From: Bordetella parapertussis
Lineage (GTDB): Bacteria > Pseudomonadota > Gammaproteobacteria > Burkholderiales > Burkholderiaceae_B
Assembly: GCA_945872285.1 (NCBI GenBank)
Contig: CAMBZR010000016.1
Coordinates: forward strand, 1-53,248
Direction of reading: 5' to 3'
Length of the DNA stretch: 53,248 nucleotides
How positions within the stretch are numbered: position 1 is the stretch's first letter; every line of letters starts with the position of its first letter. Positions 1 through 8,089 of this stretch are shown in pieces. A program made the position numbers and the translations under genes. The notes under the pieces were generated by a model that searched no databases, was not told the origin of the DNA, and worked only from the letters and a program-made list of their open reading frames with translations.

Positions 1-896
1 GTGACCTTGCGCACTTTAACGCCGCCCCAATCTTCGACCACTTTGCAAATAGACGTGAAGTCAGAATCAGGACCATAAGTAGCGTTGGTCACTGCAAGCA
101 TCTGGCGCACCGCCGCCCCCACCACCATGGGTACACCCATGGCCTCGGCTTCGTCTACGCACAAACGCACGTCTTTATAAGACAACGCTGTGGCAAAGCC
201 AAAGTCAAACGTGCCCGTCAAAATCGCTCGTGGAAACTTATCTTGCGTCGCGCTGTTGCGCCCCGACCCGCTGTTAATCACATCAAGCATCACCTGTGGA
301 TCAAGCCCTGCCTTGACACCCATCACCATAGCCTCTGACGATACCGCTAACGCGGCGCCCGCCAACAGGTTGTTGGCGAGTTTCATGGTTTGAGCCTGGC
401 CAGCGCCCTCACCCAAATGAAACGTTTTACCAAAGGTCGCCAGAATGGGCGTCAGCTTGGCGTACAGCGCTTTGGGGCACGAGACCATCACCGCCAACGT
501 GCCTGCCGCGGCACCCGTGACACCGCCGCTCACTGGCGCATCAACATAACTCACCTTTTTGGTGCCCAGGCCTTTAGACACCACAATTGCGGTCTTGGGG
601 CCGATGGTTGAAAAGTCGATTACACACTTAACTTTTTTACCCTCGATCAAGCCGTCTTTGCCAAGCGCTACGGCGTTGACGATCTCGGGGTTAGGTAGGC
701 TTAAAAAAATAGTTTCGGCGCGATTAGCGACCTCGGCCGCAGACTTGGCTGCCACAGCCCCGTTCTTAACAAGGGCTTGCATCGCTTTTTGATCGCGATC
801 ATAGATACAGACGTCATACCCTGCTGCCAGTAAGCGCAAGGTCATTGGTCCACCCATGTGACCGGTGCCAACAAAACCTACAAGTTCTTTTGCCAT
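1..896 (-). CDS. 3-hydroxyisobutyrate dehydrogenase family NAD(P)-dependent oxidoreductase (3' end off window)
   Basis: Beta-hydroxyacid dehydrogenase that oxidises or reduces a short hydroxyacid with NAD(P). The ATG at 896 opens a Rossmann fold with the motif GTGHMGGPM near residue 10. The substrate-binding motif DAPVSGGVTGAAAGT lies mid-protein, and the catalytic motif MKLANNLLAG puts the family lysine at residue 172. The frame is open to the left edge, giving at least 298 residues against about 290-300 for the family, so little is missing. It starts 12 bases after the pterin dehydratase gene and is probably the last or near-last gene of that minus-strand operon. The family includes 3-hydroxyisobutyrate, tartronate semialdehyde and L-threonate dehydrogenases; sequence alone does not choose among them. 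Confidence 0.88.
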   Translation of the reverse strand, partial: MAKELVGFVGTGHMGGPMTLRLLAAGYDVCIYDRDQKAMQALVKNGAVAAKSAAEVANRAETIFLSLPNPEIVNAVALGKDGLIEGKKVKCVIDFSTIGPKTAIVVSKGLGTKKVSYVDAPVSGGVTGAAAGTLAVMVSCPKALYAKLTPILATFGKTFHLGEGAGQAQTMKLANNLLAGAALAVSSEAMVMGVKAGLDPQVMLDVINSGSGRNSATQDKFPRAILTGTFDFGFATALSYKDVRLCVDEAEAMGVPMVVGAAVRQMLAVTNATYGPDSDFTSICKVVEDWGGVKVRKV

Positions 897-908
897 GAGA
901 TCTCTCCG

Positions 909-1193
909 TTAAAGACTATCGATACGCTGTGCCAACTCAAGATCACGGGACGACAAACCGCCGGCGTCATGCGTCGTAAGCGTAATAGACACGCGGTTGT
1001 AAACATTTGACCACTCAGGGTGGTGATCGTACCGCTCAGCCAGCATCGCTACTCGGGTCATAAACGCAAAGGCTTCGTTAAAATCGACAAACACCCAGTC
1101 GCGCGTGATACTGCCGCCGCGCTCTGGCTGATAGCGCCATTGCGGCAGTTCTGTCAACAAACTCGCCAAGCGAGAGGGCTCAATTTTTTGCAT
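909..1193 (-). CDS. phhB: Pterin-4a-carbinolamine dehydratase
   Basis: Small enzyme (94 aa) that dehydrates 4a-hydroxytetrahydropterin, normally recycling the cofactor of aromatic amino acid hydroxylases. The family signature is clear in the C-terminal half: [13 protein letters not shown] followed by LTTHDAGGL, with the His-His-Pro active-site motif. Length is normal (about 95-115 aa). It starts 3 bases after the stop of the MFS gene, so the two are almost certainly cotranscribed. A pterin-biosynthesis gene (folE) lies upstream in the same direction, giving the cluster a pterin theme. No phenylalanine hydroxylase gene is in the window, so the hydroxylase partner is unknown. Confidence 0.92.
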   Translation of the reverse strand: MQKIEPSRLASLLTELPQWRYQPERGGSITRDWVFVDFNEAFAFMTRVAMLAERYDHHPEWSNVYNRVSITLTTHDAGGLSSRDLELAQRIDSL

Positions 1194-1196
1194 GCT

Positions 1197-2378
1197 TCAG
1201 CTCGCGACTTTGGGTTCGCTGGGTAACCAAAGCACGACAAAAGCCGTACAGGCGGCAAAACCCGCCATCACCAGCAATAAGGTTTCAAACCCTAGCCCTT
1301 TGACCGCAGGTCCAAGCAACCAGACCGCAAACGAGCTAATCCCAAGGGATACCGCCAAGCGAATGCCCGCGACACGCGAACGCGAACGGTCATCGACGTA
1401 GCGCACGATCATGACATCGATAAACGGTACCGCACCAAAAATAAAAACCATCACGCCAAGCAGGGCGGCAAACAACCACCAACCTTGCGCGTAAGCCGAG
1501 AACACCAACAAGGGAATCTGCAAAAGCACAATACCCAAAAAAATGGGCCGTACCGCAAAATGATCAAGCAGCTTACCGACCGCCACTTGCATCAGCGAAG
1601 CCACGGCATAAATCACTGCCAGCAAAATCCCTAGCAGTGCTGGGTCAGAGACAACGCCTTGAAAGCGTTCGGACAACAGTTGCCCGTTACCATTGGTCGT
1701 GAAATTAAACAGCACACTGCCGGTGGCTGCGCTGACTGTCATCACGGCCAGCACACGGGCGAGCATCGCAGGCGTCAGCGTAATTTTGGCAGCCCCTTTG
1801 CGCTTGGCCGGAGCTTCAGTCTCAACCGGGCAGGCAAGCGCAAACCACAAACCACAGATTAAAGACAAGATCGCAGGCGCCGCAAACGCAGCGCGCCAGC
1901 CAATCCACTTAATCAAAAATCCCGTCAGCATGGCGGCAAGAGCAACGCCCAGATTGCCAGCCAACCCATTCACCCCAATTGCCAGGCCCGGATTCGCTGA
2001 CTTTTGCACCAACAAAGGAATGCCACAGGGGTGATAGATTGAAGCAAAGGCCCCGACAAGCGTCAGACTCGCCGCCATTTGCCAGGCGTTTTGCGTGAAT
2101 GCTGTTAACAGTGTTGAAGCCCCGATGCCCACAAAAAATATGATCATCATGCGTCGGCGCCCCCACAGATCCCCCAAGCGTCCTGAAGGAATCGAGCCCA
2201 GTCCAAATAAGAGAAAGGCACCTACGCCGTAAGGCATGAGGTCTTCCCAGCTTTGAAAACCAAAATCGCTGGCAATGACGCCAACCGAAGCTGCAAAAAT
2301 TAGCAGAAACATGTGGTCAAGACCATGACCCACATTTAAAAGCAAACGAACCGATAACGAGTGATCTTGAGTATTCAA
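1197..2378 (-). CDS. MFS transporter
   Basis: Inner-membrane transporter of the major facilitator superfamily, 393 aa with about 12 hydrophobic segments. The loop between helices 2 and 3 carries the MFS signature-like GRLGDLWGRRRMM at about residues 66-78. A cytoplasmic charged linker near residues 190-200 (EAPAKRKGAAK) separates the two six-helix halves. The first usable codon is a TTG at 2378, with AAGGTG nine bases upstream; no ATG occurs before residue 23, inside the first helix. It sits between the BLUF and phhB genes with short gaps. The substrate cannot be told from sequence; family members move sugars, organic acids or drugs. Confidence 0.85.
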   Translation of the reverse strand: MNTQDHSLSVRLLLNVGHGLDHMFLLIFAASVGVIASDFGFQSWEDLMPYGVGAFLLFGLGSIPSGRLGDLWGRRRMMIIFFVGIGASTLLTAFTQNAWQMAASLTLVGAFASIYHPCGIPLLVQKSANPGLAIGVNGLAGNLGVALAAMLTGFLIKWIGWRAAFAAPAILSLICGLWFALACPVETEAPAKRKGAAKITLTPAMLARVLAVMTVSAATGSVLFNFTTNGNGQLLSERFQGVVSDPALLGILLAVIYAVASLMQVAVGKLLDHFAVRPIFLGIVLLQIPLLVFSAYAQGWWLFAALLGVMVFIFGAVPFIDVMIVRYVDDRSRSRVAGIRLAVSLGISSFAVWLLGPAVKGLGFETLLLVMAGFAACTAFVVLWLPSEPKVAS

Positions 2379-2451
2379 TTAAGCGTCACCTTGTTTAATT
2401 TGACTAACTGTATTTCGTTTAGGTATCGAATGCTTTCAAATGAGCCGCGCC

Positions 2452-2877
2452 TTACGCCCGTCCGATGATGGATGCTGTCAGCATCAACTCTTCGAGTAGC
2501 GCCAAAGACATTGTGCCCGAGACCGAATACGGATCAAGTTCGGGTTTTTCAGAATATTTCAAAACAATAGAGGTATTGAGCTTAGCCAGGTTGACCTGAC
2601 CCATGGTCCAACCTCCAAAGCGACGTTCGCTGATCTCTTGGTAATCAAGCAAGACGACGTCTCGATGACGCGGGTCGCGCACGATGTGGCTGTACAACTC
2701 ATTGACCTGCGTCCGCCCACCCTCTACGGCTTGCAGATACAGACCGCCACCGAAACAAAGGATGCCGGTGATGCCATTAGCTATATTATACTTACGTGCA
2801 GAATCAAGAATGGACTGGGTCGTGTTGACCACTTCGGGACTTTGCGCGCGACTCACATAAAGCAAACGAACTAGCAT
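2452..2877 (-). CDS. Short BLUF-domain blue-light photoreceptor
   Basis: Flavin-binding blue-light sensor (141 aa) consisting of one BLUF domain plus a short C-terminal helical cap, with no output domain. From the ATG at 2877, the residues that hydrogen-bond the flavin are all present: Tyr7 in LLYVSR, Asn31, Gln49 in YLQAVEG, and Trp90/Met92 in FGGWTMG. An upstream in-frame TTG exists at 2883, but GAGGG sits seven bases before the ATG and would overlap too closely with the TTG, so the ATG is chosen. The start lies 2 bases past the folE stop codon, implying translational coupling. Short BLUF proteins usually act by binding a partner such as a transcription regulator; no partner gene is visible here. 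Confidence 0.93.
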   Translation of the reverse strand: MLVRLLYVSRAQSPEVVNTTQSILDSARKYNIANGITGILCFGGGLYLQAVEGGRTQVNELYSHIVRDPRHRDVVLLDYQEISERRFGGWTMGQVNLAKLNTSIVLKYSEKPELDPYSVSGTMSLALLEELMLTASIIGRA

Positions 2878-2879
2878 GT

Positions 2880-3581
2880 TCAACCCTCGTGACGAATCAG
2901 AGATAAAAATTCACGACGCAGGTTTGCGTCTTTTAAGAAAGCACCGCGCATCACCGAATTGATCATGCGGCTGTCGGGGTCTTTGACGCCGCGCCAAGAC
3001 ATGCAATAGTGGGTGGCATTCATGACAACCGCTAAGCCATCGGGCTGCGTTTTTTCTTGGATCAGATCAGCCAGTTGAACAACAGCTTCTTCTTGAATTT
3101 GCGGCCGGCTCATGATCCACTCGGCTAAGCGCGCATACTTTGACAAGCCAATCACGTTGGTATGTTCGTTGGGCATTATGCCGATCCAGACTTTTCCCAT
3201 CACTGGACAAAAATGATGGCTGCAGGCACTGCGTACGATGATGGGCCCAACGATCATTAATTCGTTTAAGTGCTCAACGTTTGGGAACTCAGTGATTTTA
3301 GGCTGCGCGGCGTAACGCCCGCCAAACACTTCGTTCAAATACATTTTTGCCACGCGCCGCGCAGTGTCGTTCGTGTTGTGGTCGGCTTGGGTATCAATCA
3401 CCAGGCTGTCAAGCACACCTTTCATTTTGGCTTCGACTTCGTCAAGCAGCAACGCCAACTCGCCGGGTTCAATGAACGCCGAAATATTATCGTTGGCATG
3501 AAACCGTTTACGTGACTCTTTTAAACGGTTACGAATCACCACCGAAACAGGGGTACCTTTGTCTTGCTGCGCTGCGCTCAT
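2880..3581 (-). CDS. folE: GTP cyclohydrolase I
   Basis: Converts GTP to 7,8-dihydroneopterin triphosphate, the first step of folate and pterin synthesis. From the ATG at 3581 the protein is 233 aa. Zinc ligands are recognisable: Cys120 and His123 in SACSHHFCPVMG, and Cys193 in the HYCMSWRGV motif. The frame extends upstream to a TTG at 3644, but that adds 21 residues with no family similarity and no ribosome site, so the ATG is preferred. It is the first gene of a minus-strand series folE-BLUF-MFS-phhB-dehydrogenase. The BLUF neighbour suggests this copy may be light-regulated rather than the housekeeping one; whether a second folE exists cannot be seen here. Confidence 0.93.
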   Translation of the reverse strand: MSAAQQDKGTPVSVVIRNRLKESRKRFHANDNISAFIEPGELALLLDEVEAKMKGVLDSLVIDTQADHNTNDTARRVAKMYLNEVFGGRYAAQPKITEFPNVEHLNELMIVGPIIVRSACSHHFCPVMGKVWIGIMPNEHTNVIGLSKYARLAEWIMSRPQIQEEAVVQLADLIQEKTQPDGLAVVMNATHYCMSWRGVKDPDSRMINSVMRGAFLKDANLRREFLSLIRHEG

Positions 3582-3739
3582 GCTCTGACTCGTTGTCTTG
3601 AAATTGTAAATGAGTGTACCGCCTGACAGCCTACGGTTTTGCAATAACCATAAGCTAGTCTACTCTAAGGAGCTAAATCGGGTGTCACAGTGAGTAATGA
3701 CTTTGAGTATGATGCTGTCTGAATGCTCAGGAGGCTCTG

Positions 3740-5341
3740 TTGACTCAATCTATTTTTGGTATGCGCGGCATGGCCGTGGCCCCACACTCACTGGCGGCCG
3801 AGTCGGCAGTCTCTGTTTTGCGCGAGGGCGGCAACGCCCTTGAGGCCATGATTGCGGCGGCCGCCACCATCGCGGTCGTCTACCCCCATATGAACTCAAT
3901 TGGCGGGGATGGCTTTTGGGTGATTAACGGGCCAAATAACCGCCCAGGTGGTATCGACGCCAGTGGCCGCAGCGCTCAGGCTGCCTCGCGTGACTGGTAC
4001 GCCTCGCGCGGCATCACCCACACCATCCCGTTTCGGGGCGGCGTTGCCGCCTTGACCGTCGCGGGCACCGTCTCTGGCTGGGGTGCCGCGTACCACCTCT
4101 CCAAACAATGCCTAAATGGCAAGCTTCCACTGTCGCGCCTGTTGTCGGATGCGATTTATTTTGCACAGCACGGCATCGCCGTTACACAAAGCCAAGAAGC
4201 CTGTACGGCTTTAAAGCGCAGCGAGCTTGAGTCTCACAGCGGTTTTGCCAGTACGTTCTTGCCGCAGGGCATGGTGCCTGCCAAGGCCAGTATTTTTAAG
4301 CAACCCAAACTTGCCGGCACGCTTGATCTGGTTGCCAAACAAGGCTGCGACATCTTTTATCGTGGCACGCTCGCAAAAATGCTCGCGGCCGAACTCGCCG
4401 ATGTGGGTAGCCCATTGACGCTCGCAGATTTGACCACCCATCAGGCAAGACTGGTCGACCCGCTGCACACTCAAGTCGCGCAAGCTCAGCTCTTTAATAT
4501 GGTGCCTCCGTCACAGGGGCTTCTCTCTTTGTTGATACTAGGGATCATGGATCGCATCCACGGCTGGGATCAGGATCCAGAGGGTGCGGCCTTTATTCAC
4601 ACACAAGTTGAGGCCACAAAGCTGGCTTTTAGTATTCGGGATCAATATCTCACCGACCCAGCGTTTATGTCGGTTGCGCCACAAGACTTATTGTCAAGCG
4701 CGCGCATCGATGCCTTGGCAGCCAGGCTCGACACGACAAGAGCCGCGCCTTGGGGCCAAAAAACCTCACCGGGCGACACGATTTGGATGGGCGTGATCGA
4801 TCAAGCTGGCATCGCCGTGTCTTTCATCCAAAGTATTTATCACGAGTTTGGTTCGGGGGTTGTTTTACCCAACTCAGGGGTGAACTGGCAAAATCGCGGC
4901 TGCAGTTTTTCGCTCAATCCCGCCCACATCAACACACTCGAACCCGGCAAAAAACCGTTTCACACCTTAAACCCCGCCTTGGCGCAACGGGCGGATGGGG
5001 GCGTGATGGTTTACGGTGCGATGGGGGGCGATGGGCAACCGCAAACTCAGGCGACGATTTTTAATCGTGTGACACGTTTTGGTGATCACCCGCAGCTTGC
5101 AATCGAGCGCCCGCGTTGGCTGCTGGGCCGCACCTGGGGGCAGTCAAGCGACTCACTGAAACTTGAAAGCCGCTTCAGCGCAGACACCATTGATCAGCTT
5201 AGATTGTTGGGTCACGACGTTGAAACGATTGGGGCTTGGGATGAAGGCGTGGGGCATGCCGGAATGTTGGTTCGACATGCGAATGGCGTGCTTGAGGGTG
5301 GCTTCGATCCACGTTCGAACGGAGCGGTGGCGTCTTTTTAG
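3740..5341 (+). CDS. Gamma-glutamyltransferase-fold N-terminal nucleophile hydrolase
   Basis: Member of the gamma-glutamyltranspeptidase family (533 aa), which self-cleaves into two chains at a catalytic threonine. The likely nucleophile is Thr347 in SPGDTIWMGVID, giving chains of about 346 and 187 residues. The following text AVSFIQSIYHEFGSGVVLP and the N-terminal GGNALEAMIAA are family signatures. The motif around the nucleophile resembles the oxamate amidohydrolase HpxW or YwrD-like branch more than classical glutathione-cleaving enzymes (which have TTHxSVVD). There is no convincing signal peptide, consistent with a cytoplasmic hydrolase. The start is a TTG at 3740, chosen because AGGAGG lies five bases upstream (3729-3734); an ATG at 3761 is the alternative. 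The exact substrate is an inference. Confidence 0.85.
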   Translation: MTQSIFGMRGMAVAPHSLAAESAVSVLREGGNALEAMIAAAATIAVVYPHMNSIGGDGFWVINGPNNRPGGIDASGRSAQAASRDWYASRGITHTIPFRGGVAALTVAGTVSGWGAAYHLSKQCLNGKLPLSRLLSDAIYFAQHGIAVTQSQEACTALKRSELESHSGFASTFLPQGMVPAKASIFKQPKLAGTLDLVAKQGCDIFYRGTLAKMLAAELADVGSPLTLADLTTHQARLVDPLHTQVAQAQLFNMVPPSQGLLSLLILGIMDRIHGWDQDPEGAAFIHTQVEATKLAFSIRDQYLTDPAFMSVAPQDLLSSARIDALAARLDTTRAAPWGQKTSPGDTIWMGVIDQAGIAVSFIQSIYHEFGSGVVLPNSGVNWQNRGCSFSLNPAHINTLEPGKKPFHTLNPALAQRADGGVMVYGAMGGDGQPQTQATIFNRVTRFGDHPQLAIERPRWLLGRTWGQSSDSLKLESRFSADTIDQLRLLGHDVETIGAWDEGVGHAGMLVRHANGVLEGGFDPRSNGAVASF

Positions 5342-5342
5342 A

Positions 5343-5831
5343 TTACAGCCACTTTTGCATGAATAGCGCCTGACCTGTTAAGGCGCTTAGCGAATATTGT
5401 TCAAAGCCAAAGCGCGCATACGACTGCTGGGCCACGCTATTGCCGCTCAAGACCTCGAGCGTTAGTTTGCAGCAACCTAACTGCTCGGCATGCTCTTCTA
5501 AGGCCTTGAGTAACGCTTGACCGATGCCTTTGCCCCGTTCAGCAGGGTCGACCGCGATGTCGTGCACATTCATCAACGGTCGGGCCTTAAAGGTTGAGTA
5601 GCCTTGCAAGGCATTGAGCAAACCGACGGGTTGCTGGTCAAGCCAGGCCAGCCAACTGATCGCCCCCGGTACTTGAGCCAGGTCATCGCACAACCGCGCT
5701 TTGACCTCGTCGGCTAAGGGCTCACCCCCACCCATCGGGTCGCGCGCATACATGTCAAGCACACTGATCAAGGCCAGACGATCGGTCGGATCCAGATAAT
5801 TCGCTTTTTTAACCACAATGCTGCGTTGCAT
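5343..5831 (-). CDS. GNAT family N-acetyltransferase
   Basis: Acetyl-CoA-dependent N-acetyltransferase of about 162 aa. The acetyl-CoA binding motif A is clear (VHDIAVDPAERGKGIGQALL, with R/Q-x-x-G-x-G/A), and motif B follows (SYARFGFEQY). The start is the ATG at 5831 with GGAG five bases before it. The frame continues upstream to a TTG at 5912 and would add a strongly hydrophobic 27-residue segment, but that stretch is encoded by an A-rich low-complexity tract without a ribosome site and is probably not translated. The gene converges on the gamma-glutamyltransferase-like gene with one base between stops. The acetyl acceptor is unknown. Confidence 0.88.
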   Translation of the reverse strand: MQRSIVVKKANYLDPTDRLALISVLDMYARDPMGGGEPLADEVKARLCDDLAQVPGAISWLAWLDQQPVGLLNALQGYSTFKARPLMNVHDIAVDPAERGKGIGQALLKALEEHAEQLGCCKLTLEVLSGNSVAQQSYARFGFEQYSLSALTGQALFMQKWL

Positions 5832-5848
5832 GAACACTCCAAACCAGA

Positions 5849-5893
5849 AAGCAACTAGAACAAGAACAAGAACAACTAGAAAAAGAACAACGA
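5849..5893. repeat. A-rich low-complexity tract with AAGAAC-like units
   Basis: The plus strand here reads as repeated AGAACAAGAACAAG-type units, imperfect period about six bases. It lies just upstream of the acetyltransferase start on the minus strand and of the CoA-transferase gene on the plus strand. It may be a slippage-prone microsatellite in a divergent promoter region; no regulatory role is shown. Confidence 0.5.
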
Positions 5894-5956
5894 GAAGCAG
5901 GGGCAGACTCAATGGTATAACAAGCGGCTAAGCGTTTTTGACTAAAAAGGATCCCG

Positions 5957-7186
5957 ATGTCTGCACCCCTACCGCTCGAAGGCCTGCGCGTCATTGAGTT
6001 TACCCATATGGTGATGGGCCCGACCTGTGGCATGATTTTGGGTGACTTGGGGGCCGAGGTGATTAAGGTCGAACCGCTTGCTGGCGACAACACCCGCAAA
6101 TTGCTCGGCTCGGGAGCCGGTTTTTTCCCGATGTTCAACCGCAATAAAAAAAGTATCGCGATTGATGTCAAAAACCCGCGCGGCCGAGAAATCGTTTTAA
6201 AGCTACTCACTGACGCAGACGTCTTTAGCGAAAACTTTAAAAGCGGCACGATGGATAAGCTGGGCTTTGGCTATGAGGCCTTAAGCAAGCTCAATCCAAA
6301 ACTGATTTACGTTTCGCACAAAGGTTTTTTACCTGGCCCCTATGATCATCGCACCGCGCTTGACGAGGTGGTGCAGATGATGGGTGGGTTAGCCTACATG
6401 ACAGGCCCCGAAGGGCAGCCGCTTCGCGCGGGGTCAAGTGTCAACGACATCATGGGCGGCATGTTTGGCGCGATTGGCGTGTTAGCGTCGTTACAGCAAC
6501 GCGCCCGCACCGGCCAAGGGCAGCAAGTTGCCAGCGCACTCTTTGAAAACAATGTGTTTTTAGTGGCCCAGCATATGCTGCAATATGCCGTCACCGGCAA
6601 ACCCGCCAACCCCATGCCAAACCGCATTAGCGCCTGGGCTGTATATGATGTGTTCACGGTCAAAGACGGCGAGCAAATATTTTTAGCGGCTGTGAGCGAT
6701 ACGCAGTGGGCCATTTTGTGCGAAGAATTTGGCTTTGATGATTTAAAAAGCGATCCACGTCTGGGTAGTAATAATGATCGTGTTCGGGTGCGCGCGTGGC
6801 TGACAGCAGAGCTGCGCAAAAGATTTGCCGGTTACAGCGCCGCTGAGTTGAGCCAGCGCTTTGAGAAAACTGCTCTGCCCTACGCACCTATTACCCGCCC
6901 GCACGATCTGTTTGACGATCCGCACTTATTAGCCACAGGCGGCTTGGCACCCATGACGGTTGCAGCTGATAACACCGGCGCCGGTCGCGAGATCGATACC
7001 CGCGTCGCGCTGCTGCCGATTGCACTCAAAGGCGAGCGCTTACGGGTGCGCAAGGCCTCTCCAAAAATTGGCGCGGATACGATTGAAGTCTTGCAATCTG
7101 CGGGCTATACCCAGCAAGAGATCGAGGATTTACATCGTGCGGGTGTGATCGGAACTCAACCTGAGGCAGAACTTGAAACGCCCTAA
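5957..7186 (+). CDS. CaiB/BaiF family (class III) CoA-transferase
   Basis: Transfers coenzyme A between carboxylic acids (409 aa, normal length). The N-terminus (PLEGLRVIEFTHMVMGPTCG, then LGDLGAEVIKVEP) is the standard family opening. The catalytic aspartate that forms the acyl anhydride is Asp164 in SSVNDIMGG. AAGGA sits six bases before the ATG. It is followed 102 bases later by an SDR gene on the same strand, which may act in the same pathway. The acid substrate cannot be named: family members serve carnitine, oxalate/formate, mesaconate and aromatic acid pathways. Confidence 0.92.
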   Translation: MSAPLPLEGLRVIEFTHMVMGPTCGMILGDLGAEVIKVEPLAGDNTRKLLGSGAGFFPMFNRNKKSIAIDVKNPRGREIVLKLLTDADVFSENFKSGTMDKLGFGYEALSKLNPKLIYVSHKGFLPGPYDHRTALDEVVQMMGGLAYMTGPEGQPLRAGSSVNDIMGGMFGAIGVLASLQQRARTGQGQQVASALFENNVFLVAQHMLQYAVTGKPANPMPNRISAWAVYDVFTVKDGEQIFLAAVSDTQWAILCEEFGFDDLKSDPRLGSNNDRVRVRAWLTAELRKRFAGYSAAELSQRFEKTALPYAPITRPHDLFDDPHLLATGGLAPMTVAADNTGAGREIDTRVALLPIALKGERLRVRKASPKIGADTIEVLQSAGYTQQEIEDLHRAGVIGTQPEAELETP

Positions 7187-7288
7187 CTGACAACTCATTA
7201 CCTAAAGCCATCCGTTTTACGCTTGAACAACAACGCAACGATCACTTTTACTTTTCTTCTTTCATCTTAAATTTTTACCGGAGCATTT

Positions 7289-8089
7289 ATGGACTTACAT
7301 CTCACCAACCAACACGTCCTCATCACTGGCGGCAGCAAAGGGATTGGGTTGGCCTGTGCCAAAGTTTTTTTAGAAGAAGGCGCAAAAGTCAGCCTGGTGT
7401 CGCGTGATCAAGCTAACCTTGCAGCTGCGAAAGCCGCCTTGATTGCGCAGATGCCGGGTGTCGCTGAGCGCATCGCCGTGTTTGCAGCCGACTTAAAAAG
7501 CGATGCCTCTGCCTTGGCTGCGTTGGATGCTGCAGAAAAAGCCCTGGGCCCAGTGGATGTGCTAGTGAACTCTGCCGGTGCAGCCGCGCGCAAGGCAGCG
7601 CCCGACCTCACACCTGAAGCCTGGCGCAATGCCATGGACGCCAAGTTTTTTACCTATGTCAATATGATGGATCCAGTGATCAAACGCATGGGTGCGCGTC
7701 GCAAAGGCGTGATCGTCAACGTGGTGGGTGCAGGTGGCAAAGTACCTTCGACCGTACATATTTCAGGCGGTAGTGCCAATGCAGCACTGATGCTTGCTAG
7801 CGCAGGCTTAGCAGCCGCCTATGCACCGATGGGGATTCGCGTGAACGCTGTGAACCCCGCAGCGACGCTGACTGAGCGCCTGAAAGAAGGCATCAAAGTC
7901 ACGGCCAATCACGAAAAAATCAGCGAAGCCGAGGCGTTAAAACAAGCAACAGCCAAGGTGCCACTCGGTCGTTTAGCGACACCAGAAGAAGTGGCTGATA
8001 CGGTGGTGTATCTGGCCTCTGACCGTGCCAGCTATGTGACCGGCACGATCATCACAATGGACGGCTCGGCCAATCCAATTGTGGTTTAG
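7289..8089 (+). CDS. SDR-fold protein with atypical active site
   Basis: Short-chain dehydrogenase/reductase fold (266 aa). The cofactor motif TGGSKGIGLA is intact near residue 11 and the NSAGAA motif near residue 91. However, where the catalytic Tyr-x-x-x-Lys should lie, the protein reads HISGGSANAALML: the lysine position is Asn and there is no tyrosine four residues before it. The C-terminal part (PLGRLATPEEVADTVVYLAS, YVTGTIITMDG) is typical. So the cofactor fold is kept but the classical catalytic pair is not. It may use another mechanism or bind rather than turn over substrate. GGAG precedes the ATG by six bases. Its stop codon overlaps that of the convergent denD gene (positions 8086-8089). 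Confidence 0.85.
   Translation: MDLHLTNQHVLITGGSKGIGLACAKVFLEEGAKVSLVSRDQANLAAAKAALIAQMPGVAERIAVFAADLKSDASALAALDAAEKALGPVDVLVNSAGAAARKAAPDLTPEAWRNAMDAKFFTYVNMMDPVIKRMGARRKGVIVNVVGAGGKVPSTVHISGGSANAALMLASAGLAAAYAPMGIRVNAVNPAATLTERLKEGIKVTANHEKISEAEALKQATAKVPLGRLATPEEVADTVVYLASDRASYVTGTIITMDGSANPIVV

Noticed and set aside
5832..5912. Hydrophobic N-terminal extension of the GNAT protein (possible membrane anchor)
   Set aside because: It is encoded by an A-rich repeat tract, starts at a TTG without a ribosome site, and a good ATG with GGAG lies at 5831.
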